From Minwuia sp. (GTDB lineage Bacteria; Pseudomonadota; Alphaproteobacteria; Minwuiales; Minwuiaceae): 64,000 nt of DNA. The DNA lies in assembly GCA_029213165.1 (NCBI GenBank), contig JARGNO010000012.1, forward strand, positions 1 to 64,000, read 5' to 3'. A program made the position numbers and the translations under genes. Each line of letters starts with the position of its first letter. The stretch's first letter is position 1. Positions 48,343 to 60,172 of this stretch are shown piece after piece. Below the pieces are notes generated by a model. It did not search any database and was not told the origin of the DNA. It was given only the letters and a program-made list of their open reading frames with translations.

Positions 48343-49728
48343 ATGGCTGCGACGAACTGGACCCCGCAATCCTGGCAAGACAAGCCCGCGAGGCAGATGC
48401 CGGATTATGCGGACAAGGCGGCGCTGGACGATGTCGAGGCGCGACTGCGGCGGAACCCGCCACTGGTCTTTGCCGGTGAGACACGGAACCTGAAGTCCCG
48501 GCTGGCGGAAGTGGCCGAAGGCCGCGCGTTTCTGCTGCAGGGCGGAGATTGTGCCGAGAGCTTCGCCGAGTTCCATGCCGACAACATCCGCGACACCTTC
48601 AAGGTGCTGCTGCAGATGGCTGTCGTCCTGACCTATGGTGCGCAGGTGCCGGTGGTGAAGGTCGGGCGTCTGGCCGGTCAGTTCGCCAAGCCACGCTCCT
48701 CCCCCACCGAGATGGTGAACGGTGTCGAACTGCCGATCTACCGCGGCGACATCATCAATGCGATCGAGGAGGATCCTGCCGCCCGGCAGCCGAACCCCGA
48801 CCGAATGTTGCGTGCCTATGCCCAGTCGGCCAGCACGCTGAACCTGCTGCGGGCCTTCGCCCAGGGTGGTTTCGCGGACCTGAACCGGGTGCACCAGTGG
48901 AACATGGGGTTCGTCGCCGACAGCCCGGCGGGTGAGCGCTATCAGGAGATGGCCGACCGTATCGCCGATGCCCTGGCGTTCATGGAGGCCTGTGGAATCA
49001 GTGCCGACAGCTCGCCTTCGGTGGGCCAGGTCGATTTCTACACCAGTCACGAGGCGCTGCTGCTGCGCTACGAGGAAGCGCTGACGCGGATGGATTCGAC
49101 CAGTGGCACATGGGTCGATACGTCCGCCCACATGCTCTGGATCGGGGATCGCACCCGTGACCCGGAAGAGGCGCATGTGGAGTTCATGCGGGGGATCACC
49201 AATCCCATCGGCATCAAGTGTGGCCCCAGCCTGGATGCCGATGGCCTGATGCGCCTGCTCGACATCCTCAGCCCGGACAATGAGGCGGGGCGGATCACGC
49301 TGATTTCCCGTTACGGCGCGGGCAAGGCGGGCGAGCATCTGGTCAGTCTGGTGCGTCGCGTGCAGCAGGAAGGGCGGAAGGTCGTCTGGTCCTGTGATCC
49401 GATGCACGGGAACACGATCAAGTCCGCCTCCGGCTACAAGACCCGGCCCGTCGACCGGATCCTGCAGGAGGTCAAGGAAGTGTTCGAGGTACATATCGCC
49501 GAGGGTTCCTGCCTTGGTGGTGTGCATTTCGAGATGACCGGTCAGGATGTGACCGAGTGCATTGGCGGCGCCCAGGCGATCTCCGACGAGACCCTGTCCG
49601 ACCGCTACCACACCCACTGCGATCCGCGGCTGAATGCCAGCCAGGCACTGGAACTGGCATTCCTGATTGCGGAGATGCTGAGAAAGCAAAGGGGAGAGCG
49701 TGATGTCGCCCTCCGGGAAGCTTCCTGA
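48343..49728 (+). CDS. aroG: Class II 3-deoxy-7-phosphoheptulonate (DAHP) synthase
   Basis: First step of aromatic amino acid synthesis from PEP and erythrose 4-phosphate. 461 residues, the plant/mycobacterial class II type: [20 protein letters not shown] at the N-terminus, [14 protein letters not shown] with the metal cysteine, [10 protein letters not shown], and [18 protein letters not shown] near the end. The start with GGAG upstream removes 32 residues of the longest frame. Its 3' end overlaps the following gene by about 26 bases, implying coupling. Feeds the trp genes at the right of the window. Confidence 0.96.
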   Translation: MAATNWTPQSWQDKPARQMPDYADKAALDDVEARLRRNPPLVFAGETRNLKSRLAEVAEGRAFLLQGGDCAESFAEFHADNIRDTFKVLLQMAVVLTYGAQVPVVKVGRLAGQFAKPRSSPTEMVNGVELPIYRGDIINAIEEDPAARQPNPDRMLRAYAQSASTLNLLRAFAQGGFADLNRVHQWNMGFVADSPAGERYQEMADRIADALAFMEACGISADSSPSVGQVDFYTSHEALLLRYEEALTRMDSTSGTWVDTSAHMLWIGDRTRDPEEAHVEFMRGITNPIGIKCGPSLDADGLMRLLDILSPDNEAGRITLISRYGAGKAGEHLVSLVRRVQQEGRKVVWSCDPMHGNTIKSASGYKTRPVDRILQEVKEVFEVHIAEGSCLGGVHFEMTGQDVTECIGGAQAISDETLSDRYHTHCDPRLNASQALELAFLIAEMLRKQRGERDVALREAS

Positions 49729-50908
49729 ACTTCGCGTTGTTGGACGCTCTGACGCGTCCGGCGCCGCAAACGACCGGGTGCCGGATCCGGCACTGGAACA
49801 CGACATTGCCGATCGGACGGATCACTATTTCCGCCGGACCAAGGCAATCGTCGCACAACTGGGTGACATGCCTGTCACCTACGCCGTGTTCATGCGCCGT
49901 CCGGTCATCTTCTCGCCGCGCCTTGCCGTGGCGCTGCTGGAGAAGGCGGCGGACGAACGGGGCGTCACCTTCAAGATCGAGCTCTGCCACACTGAAGGTA
50001 ACTGGGTCGGCGCCGGCGATCCGCTGTTCTACATCAGCGGCAGCCTGAAGCACCTGGTGGATCTGGAAACGCTGTACCTGCAGAAACTGGGTGCGGCCTG
50101 CGTCGCGGCCTACAACGCCTTCGCCATGTGCAGCGACCTGCCATACGCCGGGTTCCTGGCTATGGATGCCCGACATTGCACCGGCCCTGACATGGCCGAA
50201 CTGATGGCCTATGCCGCATCTGTCGGCTCGGCTGCGGCCAAGCGGGACAACCCGGCGGTCGTGGGGTTCATCGGCAATGCGACCGATGCAACTGCGCATT
50301 TCTTCGGCCAGGACAGTGGTCTCGGCACCATGCCCCATGCCCTGATCGGCTATGCCGGATCGACACTGCGTGCGGCGGAGATGTTCCGGGAGGTATATCC
50401 GGACGATCCGATCACCGTGCTGGTGGATTATTTCGGGCGCGAGGTGACGGATGCGCTGACGGTCTGCCGGCGCTTCCCGGACGTGGCAAGTGAAGGCAAC
50501 ATGTCCATCCGTCTCGACACCCACGGAAGCCGCTATGTGGAGGGACTGGACCCCAGTTCGTCCTATGCGGTGCTGGAACGCCACGTGCCCAATGCAACGC
50601 GGCAATACCGCAACGAGACGGAGCTGCGCTATCTGATCGGCACCGGGGTCTCCGCAGCAGCCATCTTCCACCTGCGGGAGCGGCTGGACATGGAAGGCTT
50701 CCAGAACGTCAAGATCGTGGCGTCCTCCGGTTTCGGACCGGAGAAATGCCGGGTCATGGGATCGGTCAAGGCACCGATCAACGTGGTGGGTACGGGATCG
50801 TACCTGCCCGACCGCTGGACGGAGACCTATGCCACGGCGGACATCATCGAATATGACGGTCAGCCGCGGGTGAAGCTGGGGCGGGAGTTCCTGCTCCGGC
50901 GGACCTGA
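49703..50908 (+). CDS. pncB: Nicotinate phosphoribosyltransferase
   Basis: 401 residues; NAD salvage from nicotinate and [59 protein letters not shown] and [19 protein letters not shown] fit the alphaproteobacterial NAPRTase-like group. GGGGAG lies six bases before the ATG at 49703, inside the end of the DAHP synthase gene. Distant from the E. coli PncB type, so the substrate call is likely but not certain. Confidence 0.82.
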   Translation: MSPSGKLPELRVVGRSDASGAANDRVPDPALEHDIADRTDHYFRRTKAIVAQLGDMPVTYAVFMRRPVIFSPRLAVALLEKAADERGVTFKIELCHTEGNWVGAGDPLFYISGSLKHLVDLETLYLQKLGAACVAAYNAFAMCSDLPYAGFLAMDARHCTGPDMAELMAYAASVGSAAAKRDNPAVVGFIGNATDATAHFFGQDSGLGTMPHALIGYAGSTLRAAEMFREVYPDDPITVLVDYFGREVTDALTVCRRFPDVASEGNMSIRLDTHGSRYVEGLDPSSSYAVLERHVPNATRQYRNETELRYLIGTGVSAAAIFHLRERLDMEGFQNVKIVASSGFGPEKCRVMGSVKAPINVVGTGSYLPDRWTETYATADIIEYDGQPRVKLGREFLLRRT

Positions 50909-50927
50909 GCCGGGCGGGCTTGAAACC

Positions 50928-51407
50928 GTGACCCTGTCGATCCGCCCGGCGCGAACGCCAACGGAGATCAGGGTCGCACGGAAATTGTTCGTGGCCTATT
51001 CCGAGAGGCTCGACTTCGACCTCTGCTTCCAGGGCTTTGATGCCGAGATGGCCCGGTTTCCCGGTGAATACGTGCCGCCCGCCGGGGATCTGCTGCTGGC
51101 CTGGCGGGGCACGGACGCGGTGGGTGTCGTGGCACTGCGCCGCTTCGGTGACGGTATCGCGGAGATGAAACGGCTCTATCTGAGCGATGCTGCCCGCGGT
51201 CTGGGGGCGGGAAGGAAGCTGGCGGAGCAGGTCGTCGCCTCGGCCAGATCGTTGGGCTATCGCAGTCTGCGGCTGGATACGGCGACCAGCATGACTGCCG
51301 CAATCAGGCTCTATGAAACCATGGGTTTCCGGCGGATTGCGGGGCCGGAATCCGCGACCGGCCAGTCAGAGACACCGGAACTGATCTACTTCGAACTGGA
51401 TCTCTGA
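50928..51407 (+). CDS. GNAT family N-acetyltransferase
   Basis: 159 residues beginning at a GTG. Acetyl-CoA loop is in YLSDAARGLGAGRKLAEQVV with the R-G-x-G-A/G pattern, followed by LRLDTATSMTAAIRLYETMG, the beta-5/alpha-4 region. Substrate unknown. Follows the nicotinate gene by 19 bases, so probably in the same transcript; convergent with the small gene behind gltA. Confidence 0.85.
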   Translation: MTLSIRPARTPTEIRVARKLFVAYSERLDFDLCFQGFDAEMARFPGEYVPPAGDLLLAWRGTDAVGVVALRRFGDGIAEMKRLYLSDAARGLGAGRKLAEQVVASARSLGYRSLRLDTATSMTAAIRLYETMGFRRIAGPESATGQSETPELIYFELDL

Positions 51408-51411
51408 GTGG

Positions 51412-51630
51412 TCACACCGCCAGAACCACACCTGCCAGCACGATTCCCAGCGCACAGGCTGCTGCGATGCCGATCAGAAGGCGTCGCCGTCCTGTGGGCC
51501 GGTTGTCGTTCGCGGCATGCAGGAAGGCGACACGGGCGGGAGTGTCGAACCGCCGCCCACCCGCTGCAATGCCGACCCGGGGCGCATGTCTGGCGCCCCG
51601 GGTGGTGCCGACAGCCCGGTTTCGGGCCAC
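51412..51630 (-). CDS. 72-residue protein with one C-terminal membrane helix
   Basis: Basic, disordered N-terminus (MARNRAVGTTRGARHAPRVG) with a central AANDNRPTGRRR segment, then a single hydrophobic helix LLIGIAAACALGIVLAGVVLA at the end. GTG start with AGGTAAGGA just before it, overlapping the gltA stop region, so it is likely translated by coupling. Tail-anchored type membrane protein; function unknown. Confidence 0.55.
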   Translation of the reverse strand: MARNRAVGTTRGARHAPRVGIAAGGRRFDTPARVAFLHAANDNRPTGRRRLLIGIAAACALGIVLAGVVLAV

Positions 51631-51636
51631 CGGTCC

Positions 51637-52941
51637 TTACCTCTTGTGGATCGGAACGAACGAACGCTGCGCCGGGCCCGTGTAGAGCTGACGCGGGCGA
51701 CCGATCTTCTGGTGCGGATCCTGAATCATCTCGTTCCACTGGGCGACCCAGCCAACGGTCCGGGCCAGGGCAAACAGCACCGTGAACATGTCCACGGGGA
51801 AGCCCATCGCCTTCAGGATGATGCCTGAATAGAAGTCGACGTTCGGATACAGCTTCTTCTCGACGAAGTACGGATCCTCCAGCGCGACCTTCTCCAGCGC
51901 CATGGCGATCTGCAACAGCGGGTCGTCCTGTACGCCCAGACGGTCCAGAACCTCGTGACAGGTCTGCTGCATCACGGTCGCGCGCGGGTCGTAGTTCTTG
52001 TAGACGCGGTGTCCGAAGCCCATCAGGCGGAACGGATCATCCTTGTCCTTGGCCTTCTTCACGAACTCGCCGACGCGATCAGGCGTCCCGATTTCGTTCA
52101 ACATCTTCAGCACCGCCTCGTTGGCGCCGCCATGCGCCGGACCCCAGAGGCTGGCGATGCCTGCCGCGATGCAGGCAAACGGATTGGCACCCGACGAACC
52201 GGCCAGGCGGACGGTCGAAGTCGATGCATTCTGCTCATGATCCGCATGCAGGATGAAGATCTTGTCCATCGCCTTGGCCAGGATCGGATCGATCCGGTAT
52301 TCCTCCGCCGGGACAGCGAACATCATGTCCAGGAAACGCTCCGAATAGGTCAGATCGTTCTTCGGATAGATGAAGGGCTGGCCGATGGAATACTTGTAGG
52401 CCCAGGCGGCGATGGTCGGCATCTTGGCGACCAGGCGGTAGGACGCGATTTCCCGCTGCTTCGGGTCATTGATGTCGGTGGAGTCGTGGTAGAAGGCGCT
52501 CATGGCGCCGACAACGCCGACCATGATCGCCATCGGATGCGCATCGCGGCGGAAGCCACGGAAGAAGTAGTTCATCTGGTCATGCAGCATCGTGTGACGC
52601 GTGACGGTATTCACGTAGTCCGCCTTTTCCTCCGCTGAAGGCAGTTCGCCGTTCAGCAGCAGGTAGCAGACCTCCAGGTAATCGGAATGCTCCGCCAGTT
52701 CATCGATGCTGTAACCGCGGTGCAGCAATACCCCGGCGTCGCCGTCGATATAGGAAATCTCCGACTGGCAACTGGCCGTCGAGGTGAATCCAGGATCGTA
52801 GGTGAACTGCCCCGTCTGGGCATAGAGCTTGCGGATATCAACAACGTCAGGACCAACCGTACCGGAAAGCACATCAAAATCGATGCTTGATCCCCCACCG
52901 GTTGCAAGGCTGGCGCTGCCGGTTTTCTTCGCTTCATCCAT
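51637..52941 (-). CDS. gltA: Citrate synthase
   Basis: TCA-cycle condensation of acetyl-CoA and oxaloacetate. 434 residues, hexameric NADH-sensitive-type length. N-terminal [20 protein letters not shown], catalytic histidines in [20 protein letters not shown] and [16 protein letters not shown], and the catalytic aspartate in [16 protein letters not shown]. The ATG at 52941 has GAGGGG about eight bases upstream; the longest frame adds ten residues. Confidence 0.97.
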   Translation of the reverse strand: MDEAKKTGSASLATGGGSSIDFDVLSGTVGPDVVDIRKLYAQTGQFTYDPGFTSTASCQSEISYIDGDAGVLLHRGYSIDELAEHSDYLEVCYLLLNGELPSAEEKADYVNTVTRHTMLHDQMNYFFRGFRRDAHPMAIMVGVVGAMSAFYHDSTDINDPKQREIASYRLVAKMPTIAAWAYKYSIGQPFIYPKNDLTYSERFLDMMFAVPAEEYRIDPILAKAMDKIFILHADHEQNASTSTVRLAGSSGANPFACIAAGIASLWGPAHGGANEAVLKMLNEIGTPDRVGEFVKKAKDKDDPFRLMGFGHRVYKNYDPRATVMQQTCHEVLDRLGVQDDPLLQIAMALEKVALEDPYFVEKKLYPNVDFYSGIILKAMGFPVDMFTVLFALARTVGWVAQWNEMIQDPHQKIGRPRQLYTGPAQRSFVPIHKR

Positions 52942-53001
52942 TATCTGACCCCTCATCTGTTGCATCCGCACGCTAATTCGTCGGTACCAGAAAATCGATA
53001 C

Positions 53002-53021
53002 CGCACGTGCGAACCATTATA
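53002..53021 (-). promoter_or_regulatory. gltA promoter element with adjacent palindrome
   Basis: Minus-strand TATAAT at 53016-53021 about 75 bases before the gltA start, with the perfect palindrome CGCACGTGCG (53002-53011) at the expected start point. No strong -35 hexamer. The palindrome may be a repressor site. Confidence 0.42.
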
Positions 53022-53082
53022 CCCAAAGCCGGACCATTGCATACGTCCCGCGTCTCCTCCGCGTGGAACCCGAGATAGCGCG

Positions 53083-54477
53083 TCAGAGGCAATCGCCGAT
53101 CCGCGCCAGGGATTCCTCGCGGCCCAGAGCCACCAGAACATCAAAGATGCCGGGAGACATGTTGGAGCCTGTCAGCGCCGCGCGCAATGGCTGAGCGACC
53201 TTTCCGAGCTTCAGTTCGTTCGATTCCGCAAAGTCCCGGACAGCCGCATCCGTGGTTTCCGCATCCCAGGTCTGCAATGCTGCAAGTGCGGCATGCACAC
53301 CCGTCAGAACACCCTTTGCATCCCCGTCCACCAGCTTGGCCGCCTTGGCGTTCATGCTGATCGGTCGCGAGGCGATCAGGAACGCGGCGCTGTCGGCCAG
53401 TTCGATGACGGTCTTCGCCCGTTCCTTCAGGCCGTCCATCAGGCCGTTGATCCGCGCGACGGCTGCGGTGTCGCCGGAAATGCCCAGCCGGTCAGCAACC
53501 AGCCCGGTCAGGCGATCATTGTCGCCTTCACGGAGGTAATGGCCGTTGAGATTCTCCAGCTTGGCGAAATCGAAACGCGAGGCACCGCGACCAATGGCGT
53601 CCAGCCCGAACCACTCGATCGCCTGCTCCATCGAGAAGATCTCGTCGTCACCATGCGCCCAGCCAAGGCGGACGAGGTAATTCAATACCGCCTCCGGCAG
53701 GTATCCCATCTCCCGATAGGCATCGACGCCAAGTGCGCCATGCCGCTTCGACAGTTTTGCGCCGTCCGCGCCATGGATCAGCGGGATATGGGCGTAGACA
53801 GGCAGGTCCCAGCCCAGTGCCTGATAGATCAGGCTCTGCCGCGCGGCATTCACCAGATGATCGTCACCCCGGATGACGTGGCTGACATTCATGTCGTGAT
53901 CATCGACGACGACGGACAGCATATAGGTCGGTGTACCGTCAGCCCGCAGCAGGATCAGATCGTCCAACTGGTCGTTCTGGAACGTCACATCGCCCTGAAC
54001 GGCGTCCGCGATCACCGTACTGCCGGTCTGCGGCGCGCGCAGCCGGATGACGGGATCCACGCCGGCCGGAGCCTCTGAGGGGTCGCGGTCCCGCCAGCGT
54101 CCGTCATAGCGGACGGGCTGGCTGGCAGCGCGCTGCGCCTCCCGCATCGCGGTCAGTTCCTCGGGGCTGGTGTAGCAGCGATAGGCGTTGCCACTGTCCA
54201 GCAATGCCTGCGCCACCTCGGCGTGCCGCGCGGCACGGGCAAACTGGAACACCGGTTCCTCGTCACCCTGCAACCCGAGCCAGCTCAGGCCATCGAAGAT
54301 CGCGTCAATTGCCTCGGGCGTGGAACGCTGGCGGTCCGTATCCTCGATCCGCAGCAGGAACCGGCCACCATGGTGGCGGGCAAACAGCCAGTTGAACAGG
54401 GCCGTCCGTGCCCCGCCGATATGCAGGAACCCGGTGGGGGAGGGGGCGAACCGTGTCACCACTTCCGAACGCGCCAT
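53083..54477 (-). CDS. gltX: Glutamate-tRNA ligase
   Basis: Class I aminoacyl-tRNA synthetase, 464 residues from [20 protein letters not shown], with the HIGH-type motif HIGG near residue 16 and KMSKS-type KLSKRHG near residue 238 ([20 protein letters not shown]). Anticodon-binding domain at the C-terminus. The 18 residues before this ATG in the longest frame do not match the family. Divergent from comEC, about 50 bases apart. Confidence 0.97.
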   Translation of the reverse strand: MARSEVVTRFAPSPTGFLHIGGARTALFNWLFARHHGGRFLLRIEDTDRQRSTPEAIDAIFDGLSWLGLQGDEEPVFQFARAARHAEVAQALLDSGNAYRCYTSPEELTAMREAQRAASQPVRYDGRWRDRDPSEAPAGVDPVIRLRAPQTGSTVIADAVQGDVTFQNDQLDDLILLRADGTPTYMLSVVVDDHDMNVSHVIRGDDHLVNAARQSLIYQALGWDLPVYAHIPLIHGADGAKLSKRHGALGVDAYREMGYLPEAVLNYLVRLGWAHGDDEIFSMEQAIEWFGLDAIGRGASRFDFAKLENLNGHYLREGDNDRLTGLVADRLGISGDTAAVARINGLMDGLKERAKTVIELADSAAFLIASRPISMNAKAAKLVDGDAKGVLTGVHAALAALQTWDAETTDAAVRDFAESNELKLGKVAQPLRAALTGSNMSPGIFDVLVALGREESLARIGDCL

Positions 54478-54529
54478 CAATGTTTCTCCAGTTGGCAGAA
54501 AGACATAAAGTCCCGGGCGGGAGGCGGTC

Positions 54530-56692
54530 ATGTATCACATCGCCCGGCAGGTGACGAGACGACTGGGAACGATGGCTGCGATTGCCAGCGCGTCCCTGGT
54601 GCGTCCCGTGGACACGATCGGGATTCTTCTGACGCAGGAGCGGGATCGCCTGTTCTTCTGGCTGCCGGTCGTGTTCGGCAGCGGAATCGGCCTCTATTTC
54701 GCGCTGCCCATGGAGCCAGACTTGTCCATTGCCGGGGTCGTCGGACTTCTGGCCCTGTTCGCGATGTGGCAACTGCGCCGCACGGCAATGGCCCCCGTGG
54801 CGCTCGTGTTCGGTCTTGTTGCACTCGGAATGGCGGCGGCGGTCTTGCGTACGATGCTTGTCGCGGCACCGGTGCTGCCCGCGGAAATCGGACCGTCGCA
54901 GCTTTCCGGAACGGTCGAGCGGGTTGAGGTCCGGGAGGGTGATATGCGCCTGACCGTCCGGCCCACCGGCTTTGCCGGCCTGCGCCCTGCCGATCTGCCA
55001 CAACGGGTGCGGGTCACGGTGCGCACACGCGGTGACAAGGCCCGCCCAGGCGACCGGATCGAAGTGCTGGCCAATCTGTTGCCGCCGTCGCCGCCAGTGG
55101 AGCCGGGAGCCTTCGACTTCCAGCGACATGCCTTCTTCCGGGGTATTGGTGCCAGTGGCTATGTCCTCGGACCGGTCCGGGTCGTTACCCCGGGCACATC
55201 CGCGGATCAGGCCGTGTCCCGGCTGCGCGATCACATGGCCGCACGGATCCGGGCGGCGTTGGAGGGGGCTGCGGGAGGTGTCGCGGTGGCCCTGCTGATC
55301 GGCGACCGGGGCGGCATTCCGGCCAGGGACACCCAGGCACTGCGGGACGCCGGACTGGCGCATCTGCTCGCCATCTCCGGGCTGCACATGGGGTTGGTGA
55401 GCGGCTTTCTGTTCTGGCTGGTCCGCTTCGGACTGGCGCTGCGCCCGAAGATCGCCCTGTACCTGCCGATCAAGAAGATCGCCGCCGTCGCGGCCCTGTG
55501 CGGCGGGCTGTTCTATCTGGTGCTGACCGGCGCGTCGGTGCCGACCATCCGGGCTTTCATCATGGTCGCACTGGTGATGCTCGCCGTACTGACCGACAGG
55601 CGGGCCATTTCGTTGCGTACCGTGGCCATCGCGGCACTTGCGGTGTTGCTGATGACGCCGGAAGCCCTGACGGAGCCAGGCTTCCAGATGTCCTTCGCTG
55701 CCGTGACCGCCCTGGTCGCGGTCTACGAGCGTTTCGGCGACAGGATGCTGCGCCGGACCAGCGACACGGGTCCGGTGGGCCGCGGGCTGATCTATCTTGC
55801 CGGTGTCGGCGTCACCACCATCATTGCCGGTCTCGCGACCGCGCCCTTCGCGATCTACCACTTCGGACGGGTGGCGGATTATGGCGTCATTGCCAATCTG
55901 GCGGCGGTGCCGGTTACCGGGTTCTGGGTCATGCCGACGGGGACACTCGCCCTGATCGCCATGCCTTTCGGACTGGAGGCGGTGCCGCTGTGGCTGATGG
56001 GGCAGGGGATCGACCTGATCCTTCGCATTGCGCATGGCGTGGCCGCGCTGGACGGGGCGGTACGACTGGTGCCCGCCATGCCCGCTGCCGGACTGGTCAC
56101 GGTGACCCTCGGCGGACTGTGGCTGTGCCTGTGGTCCGGGGCCTGGCGGAACCTGGGCTGGCTGGCGATCCTGCTCGGCATGGCCAGCCCCTACATGGCG
56201 GACAGTCCGCTGGTGCGGGTGTCCGGCGATGGACGCCTGACTGCAGTGACCGCGCCGGATGGCGGACTGATGCTGTCGACGCTGCGGCGGGACAGGTTCG
56301 TGGCGCAACAATGGCTCGCGCGCACGGGCGCGTCGGAACCGGGCGGACGCTGGCCACTGGATGGCGCGAGCGTTGACGGCAGTTTGCGCTGCGACCTGCT
56401 GGGCTGCATCCTGCGCCGCGACGGCTGGATGATCGCATTGCCGGTCGACGAGCGTGCCGTAAGGGACGATTGCGGTCGCGCAGACGTGGTGATCGCGACG
56501 GTCCCGGTGCGCGGCCGGTGCCCCTCGGCACGGATCGTGACCGATGTCTTCGATCTCTGGCGCGATGGCCCGCATGTCCTGTACCTGGATGCCCGCTCAG
56601 GGCCGTCCATGCAGTCGGTCAACGCAAGCCGTGGCCATCGGCCATGGGTCTGGCGACCGATCCCGCGCAGCGAACACTACTGGCGAGACTGA
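54530..56692 (+). CDS. comEC: ComEC/Rec2 family DNA-uptake membrane protein
   Basis: 720 residues. N-terminal DUF4131 region with two helices, then the Competence domain ([50 protein letters not shown]) with about ten membrane segments. The C-terminal 200 residues correspond to the metallo-beta-lactamase-like domain but no HxHxDH motif is visible, so the nuclease part appears degenerate. GGGAGGCGG ribosome site. Forms the inner-membrane channel for single-stranded DNA in transformable bacteria; no other com genes lie nearby. Confidence 0.9.
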   Translation: MYHIARQVTRRLGTMAAIASASLVRPVDTIGILLTQERDRLFFWLPVVFGSGIGLYFALPMEPDLSIAGVVGLLALFAMWQLRRTAMAPVALVFGLVALGMAAAVLRTMLVAAPVLPAEIGPSQLSGTVERVEVREGDMRLTVRPTGFAGLRPADLPQRVRVTVRTRGDKARPGDRIEVLANLLPPSPPVEPGAFDFQRHAFFRGIGASGYVLGPVRVVTPGTSADQAVSRLRDHMAARIRAALEGAAGGVAVALLIGDRGGIPARDTQALRDAGLAHLLAISGLHMGLVSGFLFWLVRFGLALRPKIALYLPIKKIAAVAALCGGLFYLVLTGASVPTIRAFIMVALVMLAVLTDRRAISLRTVAIAALAVLLMTPEALTEPGFQMSFAAVTALVAVYERFGDRMLRRTSDTGPVGRGLIYLAGVGVTTIIAGLATAPFAIYHFGRVADYGVIANLAAVPVTGFWVMPTGTLALIAMPFGLEAVPLWLMGQGIDLILRIAHGVAALDGAVRLVPAMPAAGLVTVTLGGLWLCLWSGAWRNLGWLAILLGMASPYMADSPLVRVSGDGRLTAVTAPDGGLMLSTLRRDRFVAQQWLARTGASEPGGRWPLDGASVDGSLRCDLLGCILRRDGWMIALPVDERAVRDDCGRADVVIATVPVRGRCPSARIVTDVFDLWRDGPHVLYLDARSGPSMQSVNASRGHRPWVWRPIPRSEHYWRD

Positions 56693-56731
56693 TCGTGATC
56701 GGCTGACGCCTGGTTGCCGCAGCAGCCGCCC

Positions 56732-57460
56732 TCAATACTGCCGGAACAGGGCCACCAGACGCCCCTGCACGCGCACCTGATCGGGGCGATAGATCCGGGT
56801 CTCGTAGGCCGGGTTCTCCGGCTCCAGCGCGATGGCGTTGCTGCGGCGGCGCAGGCGTTTCAGGGTGACTTCCTCCCCCTCCACCAGCGCCACGACAATG
56901 CTGCCGTTGTCGGCGACATCACCGCGTTCGACGATCACCGTGTCGCCGTCCAGAATGCCGGCGTTGATCATCGAATCACCGGCGACCTCAAGCGCGTAAT
57001 GTTCACCGCGCCCGACCATGTGGGACGGTACATCGACATAGTTCGAATGGTCGCGCAGGGCCTCGATCGGTGTACCGGCCGCGATCCGGCCATAGAGCGG
57101 CAGGCTGACGGTATCGCTTGCCGCGCGGGAGGCGGGCGGCGGTGCGGACGACAGCGGCAGATCCGGGTTGTTCACCACCGTCGGGCGGAATCCACTGGAA
57201 CTCAGCACGGGCTCCCCGGATGCACGGCGGCCTGCCGGGGTCGCAGCATCCGGCAGGCGCAGGACCTCCAGCGCGCGGGCACGATGCGGAAGGCGGCGGA
57301 TGAAACCGCGTTCCTCCAGTGCCGAGATCAGGCGGTGAATGCCCGACTTGGATTTCAGGTTCAGGGCGTCCTTCATTTCGTCGAAGGACGGTGAGACACC
57401 ATTCTCGTTCAGGTGCCTGTCCACGAACAGAAGCAGTTCGTGCTGTTTCCGGGTCAGCAT
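56732..57460 (-). CDS. lexA: LexA repressor
   Basis: SOS repressor, 242 residues from [19 protein letters not shown]. Winged helix [20 protein letters not shown]; self-cleavage at Ala128-Gly129 (GRIAAGTP), catalytic Ser163 in [10 protein letters not shown] and Lys201 in EEVTLKRL. The linker between domains is long, as in alphaproteobacteria. An SOS box lies 111 bases upstream, implying autoregulation. Convergent with comEC and placed behind moeA on the same strand. Confidence 0.97.
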   Translation of the reverse strand: MLTRKQHELLLFVDRHLNENGVSPSFDEMKDALNLKSKSGIHRLISALEERGFIRRLPHRARALEVLRLPDAATPAGRRASGEPVLSSSGFRPTVVNNPDLPLSSAPPPASRAASDTVSLPLYGRIAAGTPIEALRDHSNYVDVPSHMVGRGEHYALEVAGDSMINAGILDGDTVIVERGDVADNGSIVVALVEGEEVTLKRLRRRSNAIALEPENPAYETRIYRPDQVRVQGRLVALFRQY

Positions 57461-57570
57461 GGCGATCCCCCGCTGAAAGCACATCTGTGTGTGCGTTGCT
57501 GGTTCGTCTTTCCGCATGTGTGTCCGGGCGGCTTGAAACCCGAAACGAATCACTTGGTCAGACCGCCTAT

Positions 57571-57585
57571 GTTCTATGAAAGTTC
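57571..57585. promoter_or_regulatory. LexA box (SOS operator) upstream of lexA
   Basis: GTTCTATGAAAGTTC: GTTC-N7-GTTC, the direct-repeat operator of alphaproteobacterial LexA, in the 190-base gap between the moeA stop and the lexA start. Confidence 0.85.
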
Positions 57586-57651
57586 CGGAATTCCGTCAAT
57601 GTTCCTGTTTCAACCCGGCGTTGGTCCCATGTGGTTCCGGCGCGGGCTGTG

Positions 57652-58857
57652 TCAGATCATGCCGGTCAGGGGGATATAGGGAATCGGGCTTCCCGCCGCC
57701 TGCGCCCCGGCGTGGGGTGCACGTATGGCGAGTGCCCCGGCGCGGGAGAGGACATGCAGCATCGACGAGTCCTGTCGCGCGAAGGGGGTAACCATCGCGT
57801 GGCCGTCAGCGTCGAGATGCAACTCGCTGCGCAGATAGTCCTCCCGCCGGTCATTCTCGGCCAGATCGCGGCCCAGCGTGGCGGTGCGCACCTCCGGTTC
57901 CACATCGTCCGCACCCAGCATCCGGCGGATGGCGGGACGCAGGAACAGCAGGCCACAGACCACCGCCGAGACCGGGTTGCCGGGCAGGCCCAGCAGGCGC
58001 ACGTCACCGAACTGCCCGAACATCAGCGGCTTGCCCGGACGCATGGCGATGCGCCAGAAATCCAGCGCCAGTCCCCTGTCGCCCAGCACGTCCTGCACCA
58101 GGTCATGGTCACCGACCGATGCGCCACCGAGCGTGACCAGCATGTCGCAACCTGCGGCACGCGCGGCAGCCTGCGCCAGGGCATCCGGGCGATCCTCCGC
58201 AATGCCGATGTCCACCGGTTCCGCACCGGCGCGGCGGACCAGGGCCGCCAGTGAGATCGCGTTGGAGGACACGATCTGGTTCGGACCCAGCGCCTCACCC
58301 GGTCGGACAAGTTCGTCGCCGGTGGAGAGCAGCGCGATGCGCGGGCGTCGGCGGACACCGACCCAGGGTACATTCATCGCGGCAAGCAGGCCAAGGTCAC
58401 GGGGGCCGATGTCCCGACCCGGCTGAAGACCTGTTTCACCTGCCCTGAAATCAAGACCGGCACGGCGGACGTAGGTGCCGGTCTTCAGCGCCTCATTCGT
58501 GACAATTGTGGTGCCTGAAACATCCGCGTCTTCCTGGATCAGGATCGTATCCGTACCGGGGGGCAGGGGAGCGCCCGTGAAGATGCGGACGCATTCGCCC
58601 GGTTTCACTGCGCCGTCGAAGGCGTGTCCCGCCGCTGATTCACCGATGCAGTTCAGGCTGGCCCCGGCAGATACAACGTCCGATCCGAGAACCGCGTACC
58701 CATCCATGGCGGAGAGGTCGGCGGGCGGCTGGGTGCGCTGGGCGATGGCGGGTTCGGCAAGCACACGTCCATCGGCCTCGGCAATGGATATCCACTCGGC
58801 AGGCATCTGCGGCATCTGCGCCAGGATGCGCGCACGCGCTTCCGCGACCGGGATCAT
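57652..58857 (-). CDS. moeA: Molybdopterin molybdenumtransferase MoeA
   Basis: Inserts molybdate into adenylated molybdopterin. 401 residues from [50 protein letters not shown] (written across the domain as [16 protein letters not shown]) and [20 protein letters not shown] are family blocks, with [19 protein letters not shown] as the MoCF motif. Its ATG overlaps the moaC stop as ATGA, so the two are coupled. Confidence 0.96.
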   Translation of the reverse strand: MIPVAEARARILAQMPQMPAEWISIAEADGRVLAEPAIAQRTQPPADLSAMDGYAVLGSDVVSAGASLNCIGESAAGHAFDGAVKPGECVRIFTGAPLPPGTDTILIQEDADVSGTTIVTNEALKTGTYVRRAGLDFRAGETGLQPGRDIGPRDLGLLAAMNVPWVGVRRRPRIALLSTGDELVRPGEALGPNQIVSSNAISLAALVRRAGAEPVDIGIAEDRPDALAQAAARAAGCDMLVTLGGASVGDHDLVQDVLGDRGLALDFWRIAMRPGKPLMFGQFGDVRLLGLPGNPVSAVVCGLLFLRPAIRRMLGADDVEPEVRTATLGRDLAENDRREDYLRSELHLDADGHAMVTPFARQDSSMLHVLSRAGALAIRAPHAGAQAAGSPIPYIPLTGMI

Positions 58858-59333
58858 GGCGCCGTGTAGCGTCCGGACTTGCCGCCGTCCTTGAACAGCA
58901 GCCGCACGTTGCAGATTTCCATGCCCCGGTCCACGGCCTTGCACATGTCGTAGACCGTCAGGGCAGCGATGGAGGCGGCAGTCAGTGCCTCCATCTCTAC
59001 ACCGGTCTTGCCGCGCAGCTTGCAGGTGGCGCGGATGACAACGGCAGGATCTGGGGCGTCTTCGGTGGTCAGTTCCAGTTCGACATTGGTCAGGGCCAGC
59101 GGATGGCAGAGCGGGATCAGGTCCGGGGTCTTCTTCGCCCCCATGATCCCGGCCAGCCGCGCGACACCCAGCACATCGCCTTTCTTCGCCCTGCCTTCCC
59201 GGATCAGCGCCAGCGTCTCCGGCTGCATGGTGATGCGGGCCTCTGCGGTGGCCGTGCGCTCTGTCTCGTCCTTGGCGCCGACATCGACCATGCGGGCGGC
59301 ACCCTTGTCATCGAAATGGGTGAACCCGGACAT
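58854..59333 (-). CDS. moaC: Cyclic pyranopterin monophosphate synthase MoaC
   Basis: Forms cyclic pyranopterin from the MoaA product. 159 residues: [20 protein letters not shown] at the N-terminus, [17 protein letters not shown] and [20 protein letters not shown], ending in the catalytic DGGKSG. Begins 2 bases after trpC, so the molybdopterin pair reads on from the trp genes as one transcript. moaA, moaB and moaE are not in the window. Confidence 0.97.
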   Translation of the reverse strand: MSGFTHFDDKGAARMVDVGAKDETERTATAEARITMQPETLALIREGRAKKGDVLGVARLAGIMGAKKTPDLIPLCHPLALTNVELELTTEDAPDPAVVIRATCKLRGKTGVEMEALTAASIAALTVYDMCKAVDRGMEICNVRLLFKDGGKSGRYTAP

Positions 59334-59335
59334 GG

Positions 59336-60169
59336 TCAGGAAGCCGCCTGCAGGGATGCTGCGGGGTCGCGCAGCAGCGCCTGTACGGCGGCGGAGACAT
59401 CATCCTGGCGCATCAGGCTCTCCCCGATCAGGAAGCTGCGACAGCCCGCTTCAGCCATGCGATCCAGATCGGCGCGGCTGTTCAGCCCGCTCTCGCTGAC
59501 CGCGACGCAATCCCGGGGAAGCGCGCGGGCGCATTCGATGGTGGTTTCCAGACTGACGTCCAGGGTCTTGAGATTGCGGTTGTTGATGCCGATCAGGCGG
59601 CTCTTCAGGTGGGTGCGGGCGCGCTCCAGTTCCCCGATGTCATGCACCTCCACCAGCACGTCCATGCCCCAGCCGATGGCCGCATCTTCCAGTTCGCGGG
59701 CCTGATCATCGGACAGCGCGGCCATGATCAGCAGGATGCAGTCGGCACCAAGCGCCCGTGCCTCTGCCACCTGGTAGGTGTCGAGCATGAAGTCCTTGCG
59801 CAGCGCAGGCAGGGACACGGCGGTCCGCGCGGCGACAAGATAGCCGTCCGCCCCCTGGAAATAGGGAATGTCGGTCAGCACGGAAAGGCAGGACGCCCCG
59901 CCGGCCTCATAGGCGCGGGCCAGCGAAGGCGGGTCGAAATCGGCACGTATCAGGCCCTTCGACGGCGACGCCTTCTTGATCTCCGTGATAAGCCCGTAAC
60001 GCCCCGCAGCCTGATCGCGTTCCAGCGCCGCAATGAAGCCCCGTGGCGTGTCAGCCGCGCGGGCGGCAGCCTCGACGGCGGCCAGCGGGCGTTCCGCCTT
60101 GCAGGCAGCGATGTGATCCCGCTTGTCGGCGCAGATGCGATCCAGAACCGTTCCGGTATCCTTGGCCAT
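59336..60169 (-). CDS. trpC: Indole-3-glycerol phosphate synthase
   Basis: 277 residues, single-domain Trp[21 protein letters not shown] with the catalytic lysines, [40 protein letters not shown] and [18 protein letters not shown], all TIM-barrel active-site blocks. Starts 3 bases after trpD in the order trpG-trpD-trpC. Confidence 0.97.
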   Translation of the reverse strand: MAKDTGTVLDRICADKRDHIAACKAERPLAAVEAAARAADTPRGFIAALERDQAAGRYGLITEIKKASPSKGLIRADFDPPSLARAYEAGGASCLSVLTDIPYFQGADGYLVAARTAVSLPALRKDFMLDTYQVAEARALGADCILLIMAALSDDQARELEDAAIGWGMDVLVEVHDIGELERARTHLKSRLIGINNRNLKTLDVSLETTIECARALPRDCVAVSESGLNSRADLDRMAEAGCRSFLIGESLMRQDDVSAAVQALLRDPAASLQAAS

Positions 60170-60172
60170 GCC

